Below, piece after piece: positions 1 to 7,365 of a DNA stretch of 64,000 nucleotides. Location of the stretch: assembly GCF_008087085.1 (NCBI RefSeq), contig NZ_VIYJ01000002.1, forward strand, positions 62,001 through 126,000. The letters are read 5' to 3'. The translations under genes and the position numbers were made by a program. Numbering within the stretch: position 1 is the stretch's first letter; the number at the start of each line of letters is the position of its first letter. The stretch is from Nocardioides rubriscoriae (GTDB lineage: Bacteria; Actinomycetota; Actinomycetes; Propionibacteriales; Nocardioidaceae). The notes under the pieces are model-generated. The model was not told where the DNA came from and made no database searches. It saw only the letters and a list, made by a program, of their open reading frames with translations.

Positions 1-2
1 GG

Positions 3-260
3 CTGGCGTTCACACGGAACGGGCGACGGCTGCGATCTGTGCTTGTCCAGCCGGACGCCGTCGGGCTGGCAACCCTCTCGTCGTGGGCCAGCCAGGGGGA
101 CCTGCGCCCAGTGGTCGAGCGCAGCTACCCACTCGAGCAGGCGTCGTCGGCGCACGAGCGCAGCCAGACCGGCCGGGTGCACGGCAAGCTGCTGTTAGTC
201 GCCGACGAGGCGCTCGCGGCGCACGTCCCAGGGTCGACCGGGTGGGCGGCTAGCGCGTAG
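3..260 (+). CDS. C-terminal fragment of a zinc-binding dehydrogenase / quinone oxidoreductase-type protein (cut by window edge)
   Basis: The reading frame is open from the first bases of the window to a stop at 258-260, so only the last ~85 residues are present. The pattern 'SVLVQPD.VGLATLSSWASQGDLRPVVERSYPLEQASSAHE' followed by 'TGRVHGKLLLV' is the usual end of MDR-superfamily NAD(P)H:quinone oxidoreductases: the last strand-helix, then a 'GK..L' tail. The catalytic and cofactor-binding parts lie upstream, outside the window. Substrate unknown. A long palindrome follows 213 bp downstream and may end its transcript. Confidence 0.7.
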   Translation: MAFTRNGRRLRSVLVQPDAVGLATLSSWASQGDLRPVVERSYPLEQASSAHERSQTGRVHGKLLLVADEALAAHVPGSTGWAASA

Positions 261-582
261 CCTCACGCGACCCGACGGCATGGCCGCCTGGTCCAGCCCA
301 TCCCGGATCCGACATCGGTGTGGCCCCCGCGCATCGTGTTGACCCTGCCATCTGGTTCGATCCGGAAATGAGCAACCGGGGGCAGATGCCAGGGCAGACG
401 CCATGCGCCGCGGGGGAGAGGCGACGGCCAACGAGACGATCGCAGGTCTCCGCGGTCCCCCCGCTACCACGGTTCAGGCCCGGGATCCAAGGATCCCGGG
501 CCTGAATGTTCTGTGTCCGCACGCGAGTCGCCTGGGCTCGAGGTAGTGGTCCGGGCAGTGCCGGACCCCGGCCTGCGACGAT
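261..582. other. Intergenic stretch, no gene seen
   Basis: No convincing coding signal on either strand. The only marked structure is the palindrome at 473-506, listed separately. The small frames here are shadows created by GC-rich composition. Confidence 0.5.
473..506. terminator. Perfect 16-bp inverted repeat (terminator-like hairpin or operator)
   Basis: Positions 473-488 are exactly reverse-complementary to 491-506 with two bases between, so an RNA hairpin of about 14 pairs with a small loop could form. It lies between the oxidoreductase tail and the MFS gene, both on the plus strand. The downstream bases (TGTTCTGT) are only moderately T-rich, so a terminator is likely but a dimeric repressor site for the transporter is also possible. 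Confidence 0.5.
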
Positions 583-1887
583 GTGACGGTGCCTGAGACC
601 ACTGGTTCGCGCTCGGCCCAGCCGGCCACGCGGGCCTGGAGCCCGTGGCGGACCGTGGTCGCCTTCGGGCTGGTCAGCCTGTCGGCCGACATGGTGTACG
701 AGGGCATGCGCTCGGTGGCCGGCCCGTTCCTGGGAACCCTCGGCGCGTCGGCGCTCACGGTCGGCATGGTCACGGGTGCGGGTGAGGCGATGGCCCTGGT
801 CCTACGACTGGTGACCGGGCCCTTGGCCGACAAGAGCCAGCGACACTGGCGGCTCACCGTGGTCGGCTACGCGATGACGGCCGTGTGCGTGCCGCTGCTC
901 GCAGTGGCCCCTGTGCTGGGAGCAGCAGGCGTCGCGGTGGCATCGACCCTGATCCTGCTCGAGAGGGCGGGCAAGGCCGTCCGCAGCCCGTCGAAGTCGG
1001 CCCTGCTCGCCCGGATGGCCAGCGCCACCGGCCGCGGCCGTGGGTTCGCGGTGCACAAGGCGCTGGACCAGGTCGGCGCGTTCGCCGGCCCGCTCCTGGT
1101 CGCCGCCGTGGCAGCGATGACCGGGGTGCTCTGGCCCGGGCTCGCGCTGCTCGCGATCCCCGGGCTGGTCTCGCTGCTGCTCCTGGTCCAGCTGCGCCGC
1201 CGAGTCCCGTCGATCGTCGAGCCCGACCCCGAGGACGCCGAGGACGCCGAGGACGCCGAGGACGCCGAGGACGCCGAGCCGACTGCCGCAGACCGGCCGA
1301 CGGGCCGCCTCTGGTCGGCTGTGCTCGGCGCCGACCTGCCACGCGACTTCCACCTGTTCTCGCTCGCGGTCGCCCTGACGACCGCCGGTCTGATGACGTT
1401 CGGGGTGATCTCGTTCCGGTTCGTGGACGCCGGCCTGATCCCGCTGGCTGCGGCACCCGTGGTCTACGCGATGGCGATGGGCGTGGAAGCCCTCGCTGCG
1501 CTGGCCACCGGTGACCTCTTCGACCGGTACGGCAGCAGGGTGCTGCTCGTGGTCCCGATCATCGTGGCGGCCGTCCCCCCGCTCGTCTTCGCGCCGAGCC
1601 TGGGTCCGGTCCTGGCCGGCGTCGTGCTGTGGGGCCTGACCACGGGGATCCAGGACTCGACCGTCAAGGCCTTCGTCGCCGACCTGGTTCCGTCCCGGCG
1701 GCGAGCCACCGCCTACGGCATCTTCGCCGCGGTCCAGGGGGTCGGCGCGATCGCCGGCGGCGTGCTCGCCGGTGCTCTCGTGACCGAGCGCCCAGGCCTG
1801 CTCACCGCCTGCGTGGTTGTGCTCCAGCTGGCGTCGTTCGTCCTGCTCCTCAGGCTGACGCGTCGCTCGACCGGGCCACGCACCTGA
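583..1887 (+). CDS. MFS transporter (DHA-type efflux family)
   Basis: The 434-residue product has about 12 hydrophobic segments in two halves, the arrangement of the major facilitator superfamily. The loop after the second helix contains 'RLVTGPLADKSQRHW', a form of the MFS loop 2-3 motif, and the 'VHKALDQVGAFAGPLL' region resembles the TM5 antiporter motif. It probably exports a small molecule across the cytoplasmic membrane; the substrate cannot be told. The central cytoplasmic loop (residues ~215-235) carries five copies of Glu-Asp-Ala encoded by a 9-bp tandem repeat. Start is GTG at 583; no strong ribosome-binding site is seen. Confidence 0.8.
   Translation: MTVPETTGSRSAQPATRAWSPWRTVVAFGLVSLSADMVYEGMRSVAGPFLGTLGASALTVGMVTGAGEAMALVLRLVTGPLADKSQRHWRLTVVGYAMTAVCVPLLAVAPVLGAAGVAVASTLILLERAGKAVRSPSKSALLARMASATGRGRGFAVHKALDQVGAFAGPLLVAAVAAMTGVLWPGLALLAIPGLVSLLLLVQLRRRVPSIVEPDPEDAEDAEDAEDAEDAEPTAADRPTGRLWSAVLGADLPRDFHLFSLAVALTTAGLMTFGVISFRFVDAGLIPLAAAPVVYAMAMGVEALAALATGDLFDRYGSRVLLVVPIIVAAVPPLVFAPSLGPVLAGVVLWGLTTGIQDSTVKAFVADLVPSRRRATAYGIFAAVQGVGAIAGGVLAGALVTERPGLLTACVVVLQLASFVLLLRLTRRSTGPRT
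1231..1275 (+). repeat. In-frame 9-bp tandem repeat (5 copies) in the MFS central loop
   Basis: Five perfect copies of GAGGACGCC encode (Glu-Asp-Ala)5 in the loop between the two transporter halves. Copy number is a multiple of three bases, so expansion or contraction would keep the frame. Confidence 0.9.
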
Positions 1888-2083
1888 CGTCGCAGTCGCG
1901 GAGCTCGTCCGACGACTGCCCGTCGAGCGAGGAGGGCCAGCAAGCCCCATCGCGAGACCAGGGTGCTGAGGGGAGGAGACGTCCGTCCGACCGCAGCACC
2001 ACGCGGCCATGGTCCCTCCGGGTGGCACGCCCCTGGCCCAGGTGGGCCTTGCGCCGTGCGGTGGGACGGCCGAGTCTCAGCGC

Positions 2084-2770
2084 ATGCGTCTCTCCCGCGC
2101 CGCCGTGGCGCTCGCGTTCGTGGTCATCAGCACCGTCGGCGGGTACGCCGCCGGGCACAGCACCCAGGCCAGGTCGGCTCCCGTGCCGGTGGGCGCCAAG
2201 GCGTGCCTGACCGCGCGCAACGTGCTGGTCCTGGCCCGCACGGACGGCACGTGCCCCCGACGCACCACGAAGGCGGTGCTGGGCAGCCGCGGGCCACGAG
2301 GTGTACGGGGTCCCGCGGGCCCGACGGGGCCACAGGGCCCGGGCGCCGTGGTGGTCAGCGGCGCGCTGAGCGCGGTCGGCACGACGCCGTCCGACACTCG
2401 CACCCAGGTCGCCCGCCTCGGCGACCTGAACGTGGAGCTGGCCTGCTTCAACCAGAACGGCATCACCGGCCAGCTCTTCCTGGTGCCCGACACCACGGCC
2501 AGGATCGCGGGGTCGGGCTGGAAGGGCTTCACCCAGCAGACCGCGGAGCCCCTCCGGTTGCTCGGGCCGCTGGGTGCCGACGCCCCGGTGCTCTCGACCA
2601 ACGCAGTCGGTCCCTCGATCCGGGTCGCCACGCTGGGGCCCGCGCTGGTGACCACACCCACCCAGACCGTCCTGGTCGACCTGTCGGTCGTCATGTCGTT
2701 CGTCGGGTCGATCAACCCCGACACTCCCGACGGCTGCCGGGTCGACGGTGCCCTGACGCCCGTCTCGTGA
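2084..2770 (+). CDS. Secreted protein with a short collagen-like Gly-X-Y stretch
   Basis: The product of 228 residues begins with a signal peptide or anchor (MRLSRAAVALAFVVISTVGG). Around residues 65-85 it has a short Gly-X-Y run (GPRGVRGPAGPTGPQGPG), followed by ~140 residues of probable beta structure that match no family I recognise. The ATG at 2084 is chosen because it places the signal sequence at the N-terminus; an upstream in-frame GTG/ATG at 2009 would add 25 residues. Small Gly-X-Y segments before a beta domain recur in exported actinobacterial proteins; function unknown. Confidence 0.65.
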   Translation: MRLSRAAVALAFVVISTVGGYAAGHSTQARSAPVPVGAKACLTARNVLVLARTDGTCPRRTTKAVLGSRGPRGVRGPAGPTGPQGPGAVVVSGALSAVGTTPSDTRTQVARLGDLNVELACFNQNGITGQLFLVPDTTARIAGSGWKGFTQQTAEPLRLLGPLGADAPVLSTNAVGPSIRVATLGPALVTTPTQTVLVDLSVVMSFVGSINPDTPDGCRVDGALTPVS

Positions 2771-2921
2771 GCACCGCTCTCGTCGGCGTCACGAGCTCCG
2801 ACCACCGCGCACCGAGCCGGCCGGCCTCTGGGCCAGCCCCGGGCGGCGCTGTCCTGGGCGGTGCTCGTGTCCCGATCTGTCCCACGCCCTAGGTCTCGGC
2901 GGGCGGCCGCGCCCGGAGGGG

Positions 2922-3314
2922 TCAGTCGTCGAGCCCGCTGAGGTCGGTCGGGACGTCGACGGCGTGCTCCCGCAGCACCTCGAGCGGCACCAGCCGCAGC
3001 ACCGACGCGTTCGTCGCCGCGAGCCGGACCGGCGCCGCCGCGCCGTCGTGGTGGGCGCGCAGCCAGTTGGGCGCGGTGACGCACCACGGGTCACCGGGGC
3101 GCAGCCCCGAGAAGCCGTACTCGGGCCGCGGGGTCGCCAGGTCGTTGCCGATCGACGCCTGGTGGGCCAGGAACTCCGCGGTGACGACCGCACAGACCGT
3201 GTGGACTACCCGGGGGTCGCCCTGGGTGTTGCAGCAGCCGTCGCGGAAGAATCCGGTCATCGGTTCGGTCCCGCACGGCTCGAGGTTGCCGCCGAGGACG
3301 TTGCGCTCAGTCAC
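2922..3314 (-). CDS. DUF2237 family protein
   Basis: The 130-residue product matches the compact DUF2237 family throughout: 'ERNVLGGNLEPCGTEPMTGFFRDGCC' at the N-terminus, 'HTVCAVVTAEFLAHQASIGNDL', then 'PEYGFSGLRPGDPWCVTAPNWL'. Conserved cysteines (EPCG, DGCC, TVCAVV) suggest a metal or redox centre, but no activity is established for the family. The GTG start at 3314 is chosen because the family begins just before 'ERNVLGG'; upstream residues of the open frame have no homologous look. Convergent with the collagen-like protein gene. Confidence 0.8.
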   Translation of the reverse strand: MTERNVLGGNLEPCGTEPMTGFFRDGCCNTQGDPRVVHTVCAVVTAEFLAHQASIGNDLATPRPEYGFSGLRPGDPWCVTAPNWLRAHHDGAAAPVRLAATNASVLRLVPLEVLREHAVDVPTDLSGLDD

Positions 3315-3591
3315 CGCGCCAGTCTGGCCCACCCCTCCCACCGCGCCCACGTCACCGCCCGGGCTCGCCCAGCCGCCGCGTCGCGACCGGGTCGTAGGCC
3401 GCGGGCAGGGTGCAGACCACGGTGACCCGGTGCGGTCGAGGAGTTCCGGGAACCCGGTCATCACGACGACGGTCACGACGATCGCCGCCTGGAGGTCGTG
3501 CGTCCGTCGGCCGCTGCGGCCCGGCGCAGCACCGACGAAGGTCGTCGACCAGGAGGACGTCGGCTCGGCCCGGCGAAGGAGGTCCCGGCGG

Positions 3592-4326
3592 TCACACGTG
3601 CCTCGTGCGCGGACGTGCCTGCAGCACGCCGTCGACCCACGTGTCCACCCGCTCGTCGTAGAAGGCCACCAGCCCGGCGATCAGGGCGACTGCGAGCGTC
3701 GGGAACTGGTAGGACCAGGCCACGTCCTGGTGCGAGGCCGTGGACCAGTAGCCGCTCGTGGTGCCTTTGTACGGGCACTCGCTGACGGTGTCGGTGGCCA
3801 CGAGGTGCTCCCAGGCGACGTCGGTGCGCGGCACGTAGGTGCGCGCGGGCAGCCCGGTCCCGATGAGCATCACCGGCGTCGAGGTCTCGGCCAGGGTGAC
3901 GCCGTCGAGACTCACGCGCACGTGGCGGCGCGAGCGCAGCGCGTCGACGCGGACGTAGGGGTTGCGGGGGTGCACGAACACCTCCTCGTCCTCCTCGAAC
4001 CACGTGTCGAGGGCCTTCCAGTCGAGGCGGACGGTGCCGGCCACCGGCGAGTCGACGTCGAGGTCGTGGACGCGCGCGGCGTGCGGCCGCACCTGGCCGT
4101 CGGCCCGGAGCGCATGGCGCCGGGCCCGGCCGAACGGCGTCGGCATCTCACGGTCCTCGTCGACCAGCACGCCGGGCGTGACGTCGGACCACGGCAGGTA
4201 GAGCTGCGGGTAGAAGGGGAACTCCCAGCCGTAGCGCGCCGCCGTGGTGTCGACGACGAGCTCGCCGCCGAGCCAGGCCCGCACCCGTCGCGGGCACGGC
4301 TCGACCCGGCCCTTCGCTGCGGCCAT
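3592..4326 (-). CDS. DUF427 domain protein (two-domain form)
   Basis: The 244-residue product contains two DUF427-like halves, each with the pattern 'P.RVRA.L.GE.V.DT..A..VWE....P.YY.P..DV' (first half 'RRVRAWLGGELVVDTTAARYGWEFPFYPQLYLPWSDV'; second half with 'HVRVSLDGVTLAETSTPVMLI', 'RTYVPRTDV' and 'CPYKGTTSGYWS'). The family is a small beta-tent fold of unknown enzymatic role, common in actinobacteria. The start is ATG at 4326; a GTG directly before it is equally possible. No operon partner is evident. Confidence 0.8.
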   Translation of the reverse strand: MAAAKGRVEPCPRRVRAWLGGELVVDTTAARYGWEFPFYPQLYLPWSDVTPGVLVDEDREMPTPFGRARRHALRADGQVRPHAARVHDLDVDSPVAGTVRLDWKALDTWFEEDEEVFVHPRNPYVRVDALRSRRHVRVSLDGVTLAETSTPVMLIGTGLPARTYVPRTDVAWEHLVATDTVSECPYKGTTSGYWSTASHQDVAWSYQFPTLAVALIAGLVAFYDERVDTWVDGVLQARPRTRHV

Positions 4327-4534
4327 CACCGGGTGGCCGCCTCCACGGCCGGCTGATCGGGCTCCGAGCCTCCCGTCCGTGTCTCGACCATCGTCCACGA
4401 CCTCCGCCTCCCGGGGCGCTGCGCCCCTGTCATCGGTTTCGTGGTCGGTCCGGACCCGGTCTTACGGTCCTGCCGGTAAGAATCTGCGGGTGGGCCGACG
4501 CTCACAGCAGCAGCCCGCGAGCCCAGGAGGACCC

Positions 4535-5854
4535 ATGCCCACGACCCGGCTGACGCTCACGTCACCCCACGGTGCCGCCCTGGCCGCTCGGTGGGACCGC
4601 CCCGACGACGAGACCCGGGCCACGGCGCTGCTTGCCCACTGCTTCACCTGCAGCAAGGACACGGTCGCCGCGGGCCGCATCACCCGACGACTCAACGAGC
4701 GGGGCATCGCGGTCGTGCGCTTCGACTTCACCGGCCTGGGCGGCTCCGGCGGTGACTTCGCCTCGACCGACTTCACCTCCGACGTCGCCGAGGTGGTGGC
4801 CGTCGGTGAGTACGTCGCGGGCGAGCTCGGCTCGCTCGACCTGCTCGTGGGGCACTCGCTGGGCGGCGCGGCGGTCCTGGCCGCGGCCGGGCAGCTGCCC
4901 GGCGTCCGCGGTGTCGTCACCATCGGCGCGCCGGCGAGTCCCGACCACGTGCTGCGCCTGTTCGCTGACGACGACCTCGCGGCCGTCCGGGCCGACGGGG
5001 AGGCGACGGTGCGCCTGGCGGGACGGTCCTTCACGATTCGCCGGCAGTTCGTCGACGACGTCTGCGGCCAGCGCCAGGCCGAGCGCATCACGAACCTCCG
5101 CCGCCCGTTGCTCCTGCTCCACTCGCCGCAGGACGACGTCGTCGGGGTCGACGACGCCCGCGTCATCTTCGACGCCGCGCGGCATCCCAAGTCGTTCATC
5201 GCCCTCGACGGCGCCGACCACCTGCTGACCACGCCCGGCGACGCCGAGCACGCCGCGAACCTGATCGCGACGTGGGCGGCGCGCTACGTGCCCGACCGGC
5301 CTGCGTCCCCGACGTCCCCGACGGTGCCGACGGTGCCGACGGTGCCGACGGTGCCGACGGTGCCGACGGTGCCGACGGGGAGCGTGCGGGTGAGCACCGC
5401 GGAGGGTCGGCTCGCGCAGACCGTGCAGGCCGGTCGCCACGAGCTGCTCGCCGACGAGCCGCGGCCCCTGGGGTCCGACGCCGGACCCTCGCCCTACGAC
5501 CTGCTGCTCGGCGCCCTCGGCACGTGCACCGCCATGACCCTTCAGCTCTACGCCCGGCGCAAGAAGTGGGCGCTGGACACGGTCGACGTCGAACTCCGCC
5601 ACACCCACGGGCACGCCGAGGAGTGCGCGGCGGCCTGCGACGACGAGGAGCGGCAGGGGAGGGCCGGGGTCATCACCCGGACGGTCCGGCTCGTCGGCGA
5701 CCTCGACGAGCAGCAGCGGGGGCGGTTGCTCGAGATCGCCGACCGCTGCCCGGTCCACCGGACCCTGTCGGCCGGGGTCGAGGTGCGCACCGTCGCCGCC
5801 CCTGCGTCCGACGCGGCCACCGAGGTCGCCGAGGTCGCGGAGGTCGCTGAGTAG
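4535..5854 (+). CDS. Bifunctional alpha/beta hydrolase - OsmC-family protein
   Basis: The N-terminal ~250 residues form an alpha/beta hydrolase: nucleophile elbow 'VGHSLGGAAV', oxyanion region 'HCFTCSKD', acid near 'HSPQDDVV' and His in 'GADHLL'. The C-terminal ~150 residues form an OsmC/Ohr domain ('GPSPYDLLLGALGTCTAMTLQLYARRKKW', ending in 'ADRCPVHRTL') with the two cysteines expected of peroxide-reducing OsmC proteins. Such fusions are a known bacterial architecture; a role in organic-peroxide or thioester detoxification is inferred. The domains are joined by a Pro-Thr-Val repeat and the protein ends in Glu-Val-Ala repeats. The ATG at 4535 has an AGGAGG four bases upstream. Confidence 0.88.
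   Translation: MPTTRLTLTSPHGAALAARWDRPDDETRATALLAHCFTCSKDTVAAGRITRRLNERGIAVVRFDFTGLGGSGGDFASTDFTSDVAEVVAVGEYVAGELGSLDLLVGHSLGGAAVLAAAGQLPGVRGVVTIGAPASPDHVLRLFADDDLAAVRADGEATVRLAGRSFTIRRQFVDDVCGQRQAERITNLRRPLLLLHSPQDDVVGVDDARVIFDAARHPKSFIALDGADHLLTTPGDAEHAANLIATWAARYVPDRPASPTSPTVPTVPTVPTVPTVPTVPTGSVRVSTAEGRLAQTVQAGRHELLADEPRPLGSDAGPSPYDLLLGALGTCTAMTLQLYARRKKWALDTVDVELRHTHGHAEECAAACDDEERQGRAGVITRTVRLVGDLDEQQRGRLLEIADRCPVHRTLSAGVEVRTVAAPASDAATEVAEVAEVAE
5318..5371 (+). repeat. In-frame 9-bp tandem repeat (6 copies) in the hydrolase-OsmC linker
   Basis: Six perfect copies of CCGACGGTG encode (Pro-Thr-Val)6 exactly at the boundary between the hydrolase and OsmC domains. It makes an extended, protease-resistant-looking linker whose length can change in three-residue steps by slippage. 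Confidence 0.92.
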
Positions 5855-6350
5855 TGGCGTCCCATTGGCGTGCGGGCGTGGAGGGGCCGGTCGACGAGGC
5901 CGGCACCCCCGCTCCACACGGCGCCGACCCGGCGTCCGACGGCTGGGTCGCGGCGCTGACCGGACCCGCGCGAGCAGGCCATCGAGGACCTGCACGCGCT
6001 GCTCCTGCGCGCTGCGCGCTGCGCGCCGCGAGGCCGGTCGACGGTCGGGACGGCACGGCGTCGCCGGGGCCGAGCTCGACGACGTCGCACACCAAGCGGC
6101 TCATGACGCGCTGCTCTCGGTGTTGCGCCGGTTGCCCGACTTCCGGGGCGAGAGCCGCTTCGCCACGTGGGCCTACCGCTTCGTGGTGCTCGAGGTCGCG
6201 AGCAAGGTGACCCGGCACGCCTGGCGGCGGCCGACGACGCCACTGGACGACGAGGGGTGGGGCCGTCTGACCCGACGCCCTGGCACCAACCGCAACGCGA
6301 TCTACAAGTGCCTCTTCGACGCGCGCGTGCTGGCCCACCGTCACCGGGCT
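5854..6350 (+). pseudogene. Decayed sigma-70-family RNA polymerase sigma factor
   Basis: Homology to an ECF-like sigma factor can be followed across three frames. A possible GTG start at 5854 overlaps the OsmC stop and gives 'DGWVAALTGPAR'. One frame over comes 'REQAIEDLHALLLRAARC' (from ~5970). The third frame (from ~6030) gives 'GVAGAELDDVAHQAAHDALLSVLRRLPDFRGESRFATWAYRF', typical sigma region 2. After 'TPLDDEGWGRL' the frame jumps to 'GTNRNAIYKCLFDAR', the sigma-4 recognition helix, so the region 2-4 linker and the first region-4 helices (about 70 residues) are deleted. Two frameshifts plus this deletion make it non-functional. Its placement suggests it was once translationally coupled to the hydrolase-OsmC gene. 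Confidence 0.75.
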
Positions 6351-6412
6351 CGCTGCGACCCGGCGCTCGGTCCGAGCGGAGCGGCCGGCATCCGGCGCGA
6401 CGAGGACCCGGG

Positions 6413-6676
6413 TCAGGCCAGGCTGAGGAAGAGCTTCTCCATCTGCTTCGCGTCGACGGAGTCCAGGCCCTCGCCGCGGGCGAGGCACTGCTGGAGCCCG
6501 GTCGCGACGATCGCGAACCCGGTGCGCTCGAGGGCCTTGAGGACCGCGGAGAGCTGGGTGACCACGTCCTCGCAGTCGCTGCCCTGCTCGAGCATCGCGA
6601 TCACCTTGCCGAGGTGGCCGTGGGCCCGCTTGGCGCGGTTGATGATGGCGCGCATCTCCTGCGGCTCGAGCTCCAT
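6413..6676 (-). CDS. CsoR/FrmR/CstR-family small metal- or persulfide-sensing repressor
   Basis: The 87-residue all-helical protein has the DUF156 signature 'INRAKRAHGHLGKVIAMLEQGSDCEDVVTQLSAV'. Cys35 and Cys64 align with the two copper-ligand cysteines of CsoR, but the histidine of the H-x-x-x-C pair is Gly60 (GLQQC). A Cys pair without that His is what persulfide-sensing CstR proteins have, so sulfur-species sensing is more likely than Cu(I). The start codon shares one base with the stop of the upstream DUF302 gene (TGATG), so the two are co-transcribed. The paired GC-tract palindromes at 7211-7245 are its likely operator. Confidence 0.85.
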   Translation of the reverse strand: MELEPQEMRAIINRAKRAHGHLGKVIAMLEQGSDCEDVVTQLSAVLKALERTGFAIVATGLQQCLARGEGLDSVDAKQMEKLFLSLA

Positions 6677-7086
6677 CAGGCCTCCGCACCAGCGACGACG
6701 AGCGCGTCGAGCGCGGCCCGCAGTCGTTGCCGGGCCTCGGTGGCGACCTCGCGCACGACAGGGGAGTCCTCGAGCCGGGCCATGGCGTCAGGGTCGATCG
6801 CCTCGACCACGGTGCGTCCGTCGTCGTCGGTGCGGACCACGACGTTGCAGGGCAGCATCGCTCCCAGCGAGGGGGTGGCGGTCAGGGCGCGGTGGGCGAG
6901 CTCGGGTCGGCAGGCGCCGAGGATGACCTGCGCCGGCACGTCGACGTCGAGCTTGGCCTTCATCGTGGCGCGCACGTCGATCTCGGTCAGGACGCCGAAG
7001 CCCTGGGTCTGCAGGGCCGCACGCACCGCGGTCACGGTCTCGTCGTAGGGCCGGTCGACGGTGACCGACATGGTGTAGTCGCTCAC
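6676..7086 (-). CDS. DUF302 domain protein
   Basis: The 136-residue product has the DUF302 pattern: 'TVDRPYDETVTAVRAALQTQGFGVLTEIDVRATMKAKLDV' followed by 'ILGACRPELAHRALTATPSLGAMLPCNVVVR'. This small alpha/beta fold is often encoded next to CsoR/CstR regulators and sulfur- or redox-related genes; its chemistry is unknown. The conserved Cys in 'GAC.P' and 'LPCN' could be reactive. GTG at 7086 is chosen as start: GGAG lies 7 nt upstream and the GTG overlaps by four bases (GTGA) the stop of a small leader ORF. An internal ATG (7071) is an alternative. Confidence 0.8.
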   Translation of the reverse strand: MSDYTMSVTVDRPYDETVTAVRAALQTQGFGVLTEIDVRATMKAKLDVDVPAQVILGACRPELAHRALTATPSLGAMLPCNVVVRTDDDGRTVVEAIDPDAMARLEDSPVVREVATEARQRLRAALDALVVAGAEA

Positions 7087-7172
7087 GACGTCGCTCCGGA
7101 CCGGGAACCGGTCAGCTGCCGGTCGCCGAGGGCGAACGGGGTGGGGATCGACGTGGTCTCGACGGGGCGCAT
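7083..7172 (-). CDS. Small leader ORF, 29 residues, coupled to the DUF302 gene
   Basis: On the minus strand an AGGAGG six bases before ATG (7170-7172) opens a 29-codon frame (MRPVETTSIPTPFALGDRQL...) that ends in a TGA overlapping the GTG of the DUF302 gene by four bases. This ribosome-binding site is the best in the region. It could be a leader peptide that feeds ribosomes to the DUF302-sensor pair, or the truncated N-terminus of an ancestral gene. No function can be assigned. Confidence 0.5.
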   Translation of the reverse strand: MRPVETTSIPTPFALGDRQLTGSRSGATS

Positions 7173-7210
7173 GGGCTTCCTCCTGGGCGTGGGGTGGTGA
7201 GGGGACCATC

Positions 7211-7245
7211 ATAACCCCTGGGGGGGATAACCCCCAGGGGGGTTA
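7211..7245. promoter_or_regulatory. Double CsoR/CstR-type operator
   Basis: Two adjacent palindromes, ATAACCCCTGGGGGGGAT (7211-7228) and TAACCCCCAGGGGGGTTA (7228-7245), are the classic AT-flanked GC-tract of CsoR-family operators. They sit upstream of the leader ORF-DUF302-sensor operon (minus strand) and 120 bp before the GMC oxidoreductase on the plus strand, so autoregulation is very likely and divergent control possible. Confidence 0.8.
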
Positions 7246-7365
7246 ACATGTTTGGATCGCACGACTGCGGGATGGGCTCGGGGTGAGGTGAGAGCCTGGC
7301 GTCGTAGGGCATGATGAGTGACGCCCGTCACACCGTCGGGCAGCACCGATCCGAGAGGTGTCCTG

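Noticed and set aside
802-2028. Long minus-strand ORF opposite the MFS gene
   Set aside because: Shadow of the real gene's GC-rich third positions; full of Arg/Gly/Asp low complexity.
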